A stretch of DNA of 30,058 bases from a virus. This document shows, piece by piece, positions 29,233 to 30,058 of the stretch. The notes under the pieces were generated by a model. The model was not told the DNA's origin. It saw only the letters and a program-made list of their open reading frames with translations, and did not search any database. Made by a program: the position numbers and the translations under genes. The stretch spans positions 1 through 30,058 of the IMG/VR virus record IMGVR_UViG_3300026075_000029; one strand, given 5' to 3'. How positions within the stretch are numbered: position 1 is the stretch's first letter; each line of letters opens with the position of its first letter.

Positions 29233-29871
29233 TCAGTTGCCGAAGAAGGCTGACTCGGCGAGGCCCTTGTGCCGACGCCGCGCTTTCGCGGCCGGGTGCT
29301 TGGCGACAGTCTTTTCCCGCTTCGACTTCTCCCGGTCGATGTTGGCGGCCGCGCCACCGGTTTCCCGGATGAGCCTGCTGGCGGACCCCGGCTCATCGAC
29401 GCGCAACCAACGCACCGTCGCGTCCCGGGCAGCCTTGCCGGGGTCGGTGTGTTTCTTGTCGGCTCCCCCACCGCGGACGAGGTAGCCGTCCTTGGCCTTC
29501 GTGACGGAGACGCCGTGACCCTTCTCCATCCTCTGACCAGGGGTGAGCCTGTTGAGGTGCTCGGTCGTTGAGGCTTCCGAGCGCCGGATGCCGTCCGGCG
29601 TCGGCTCGTTGGGTGCGCGGCGCCGCTGATCTCCGAAGGCTTTGATCTTCCCTCGTTCCCGATCTGCCTCCGCGTCGTCTTCGGCGCGTTTCCTCTTCAC
29701 CTCGTCCGACTCTTTTGGTCGCTTGGAGCTGCGCCGCCCGTCGCTATCAAGCGACCCGCCGGGAGCAAAGGGACTACCCGACCGTTCCCCGGCCTTGCGC
29801 TCGTTCTCGGCACGCTCTTTCCTGGATGGGAGCTTGGCCGCTTTTCTGCCCGCGGCTGCGCGCTTCGCCAC
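29233..29871 (-). CDS. Basic protein of unknown function at right phage end
   Basis: A 212-residue Lys/Arg-rich protein when started at GTG 29871 ([20 protein letters not shown] follows the initiator). Frames to ATG 29916 or 30021 run into the mtaB-like coding fragment and are not trusted. The middle is a charged, probably disordered linker; residues 120-165 look folded ([17 protein letters not shown], then [13 protein letters not shown]); the end is basic again. It precedes the protease, where a portal or head morphogenesis gene would be usual, but it matches neither. It may be the truncated remnant of a longer gene cut at the junction. Confidence 0.5.
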   Translation of the reverse strand: MAKRAAAGRKAAKLPSRKERAENERKAGERSGSPFAPGGSLDSDGRRSSKRPKESDEVKRKRAEDDAEADRERGKIKAFGDQRRRAPNEPTPDGIRRSEASTTEHLNRLTPGQRMEKGHGVSVTKAKDGYLVRGGGADKKHTDPGKAARDATVRWLRVDEPGSASRLIRETGGAAANIDREKSKREKTVAKHPAAKARRRHKGLAESAFFGN

Positions 29872-30058
29872 GTGCCACGGTCGTAATGCAGAACGTACAC
29901 TGGTTGTTGCACCCATCCTGCACTTTGATGAAGGCACGCGTGCGGCGATGCAAACCGGGGAGCGGGGCGCGGGCCAGAGGTTCAAGGTCGAATGTTTGAG
30001 GGTTGAAAGTTGAAGGTTCAAGGTTTAAGGTCTCAGCGACCAGATTGTCCTTGCGGGT
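29852..30058 (-). pseudogene. Truncated MtaB/MiaB-like tRNA methylthiotransferase fragment
   Basis: Read from the right edge, the first 69 codons match the central part of radical SAM methylthiotransferases: [19 protein letters not shown] followed by [12 protein letters not shown]. The CxxxCxxC cluster motif is Cys50, Cys54 and Cys57 of the fragment. These enzymes thiomethylate tRNA A37 and are chromosomal, not phage, genes. The similarity stops after ARSR, and the same frame then runs through phage sequence to a TAG at 29774 without further likeness. The gene is therefore broken at about 29852. Prophage integration into mtaB or a chimeric assembly at the contig end could each explain it. Confidence 0.75.
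29978..30024. repeat. Low-complexity TTGAACC-type direct repeats
   Basis: AGGTTCAAGGT occurs at 29978-29988 and again at 30014-30024, with related GTTGAA/TTGAGG words between. The stretch is distinctly more AT-rich than the phage part and encodes a Thr/Leu/Glu/Pro linker (about residues 10-28) in the mtaB-like fragment, before its radical SAM motif. Confidence 0.6.

Noticed and set aside
28782-29372. Plus-strand frame across the protease N-terminus
   Set aside because: Antisense to the catalytic region of the protease and without a recognisable fold.
27732-29471. ATG at 29471 as start of the protease gene
   Set aside because: The first 92 residues are Arg/Ser/Pro-rich, overlap the coding sequence of the upstream gene by more than 230 bases and look like a shadow; the GTG at 29195 is placed by a promoter.
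29697-29912. A 71-codon minus-strand frame at the junction
   Set aside because: It lies in the third frame across the mtaB-like fragment and the basic gene, without a fold or ribosome binding site.
1-30058. tRNA genes, integrase, transposase or insertion sequence
   Set aside because: I looked for cloverleaf-like segments, tyrosine or serine recombinase motifs and terminal inverted repeats and saw none that I could support.

Overview
The window carries most of the late (structural and lysis) region of a high-GC double-stranded DNA phage or prophage with a contractile (myovirus-type) tail. Nearly all genes lie on the minus strand, so gene order is read from right to left. The set contains a HK97-type prohead protease with scaffold, a gpT-like capsid protein, connectors, a tail sheath and tube, a frameshifted tail chaperone, a very long tape measure, and a baseplate series in the order of the PBSX Xkd genes (LysM hub, XkdQ, DUF2577, DUF2634, J, DUF2313). 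The host is not certain. The recurrent near-leaderless promoters with TAnnnT -10 boxes and the strongly GC-rich coding suggest Actinomycetota or Chloroflexota. A host-type methylthiotransferase (MtaB-like) fragment at the right end agrees with a bacterial chromosome neighbour.

Layout in transcription order: 30058-29852 is a truncated mtaB-like fragment that runs directly into phage sequence. 29871-25077 is the head module: an unknown basic protein, protease-scaffold with a nested scaffold, decoration protein, major capsid protein and an unknown coiled-coil protein. 25064-21444 holds four accessory head genes, one of them a lectin-like protein with about twenty 20-residue repeats. 21447-18210 holds the connector and neck genes. 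18163-14482 holds a small coiled-coil gene, sheath, tube, an unknown small gene and the chaperone pair with a -1 slippery site. 14482-10268 is the tape measure with two cell-wall hydrolase domains. 10268-4005 is the baseplate and tail fibre. A single plus-strand gene for a secreted HExxH metallopeptidase (3262-4008) then separates the tail from the lysis cassette (3124-791: M15-like peptidase, SLT-type glycosidase, a 53-residue protein, a holin-like membrane protein and an unknown protein). After a classical terminator (680-701) recT begins at 619 and runs off the left edge.

Transcription appears to be divided into units by a promoter family: GCGGTTTC, exactly 16 bases, then TAnnCT, placed 7-13 bases before a start codon. 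Four copies share the full octamer, and three weaker copies keep GCGG and the spacing. Two imperfect palindromes with half-site TGGGAA lie before recT and before the plus-strand metallopeptidase and look like operators.

Terminase, portal and integrase genes are not visible. No tRNA, CRISPR array or insertion sequence was seen. No gene-free stretch exceeds about 170 bases; the larger gaps (620-790, 3125-3261, 5010-5133, 18852-19000) hold the regulatory elements listed.
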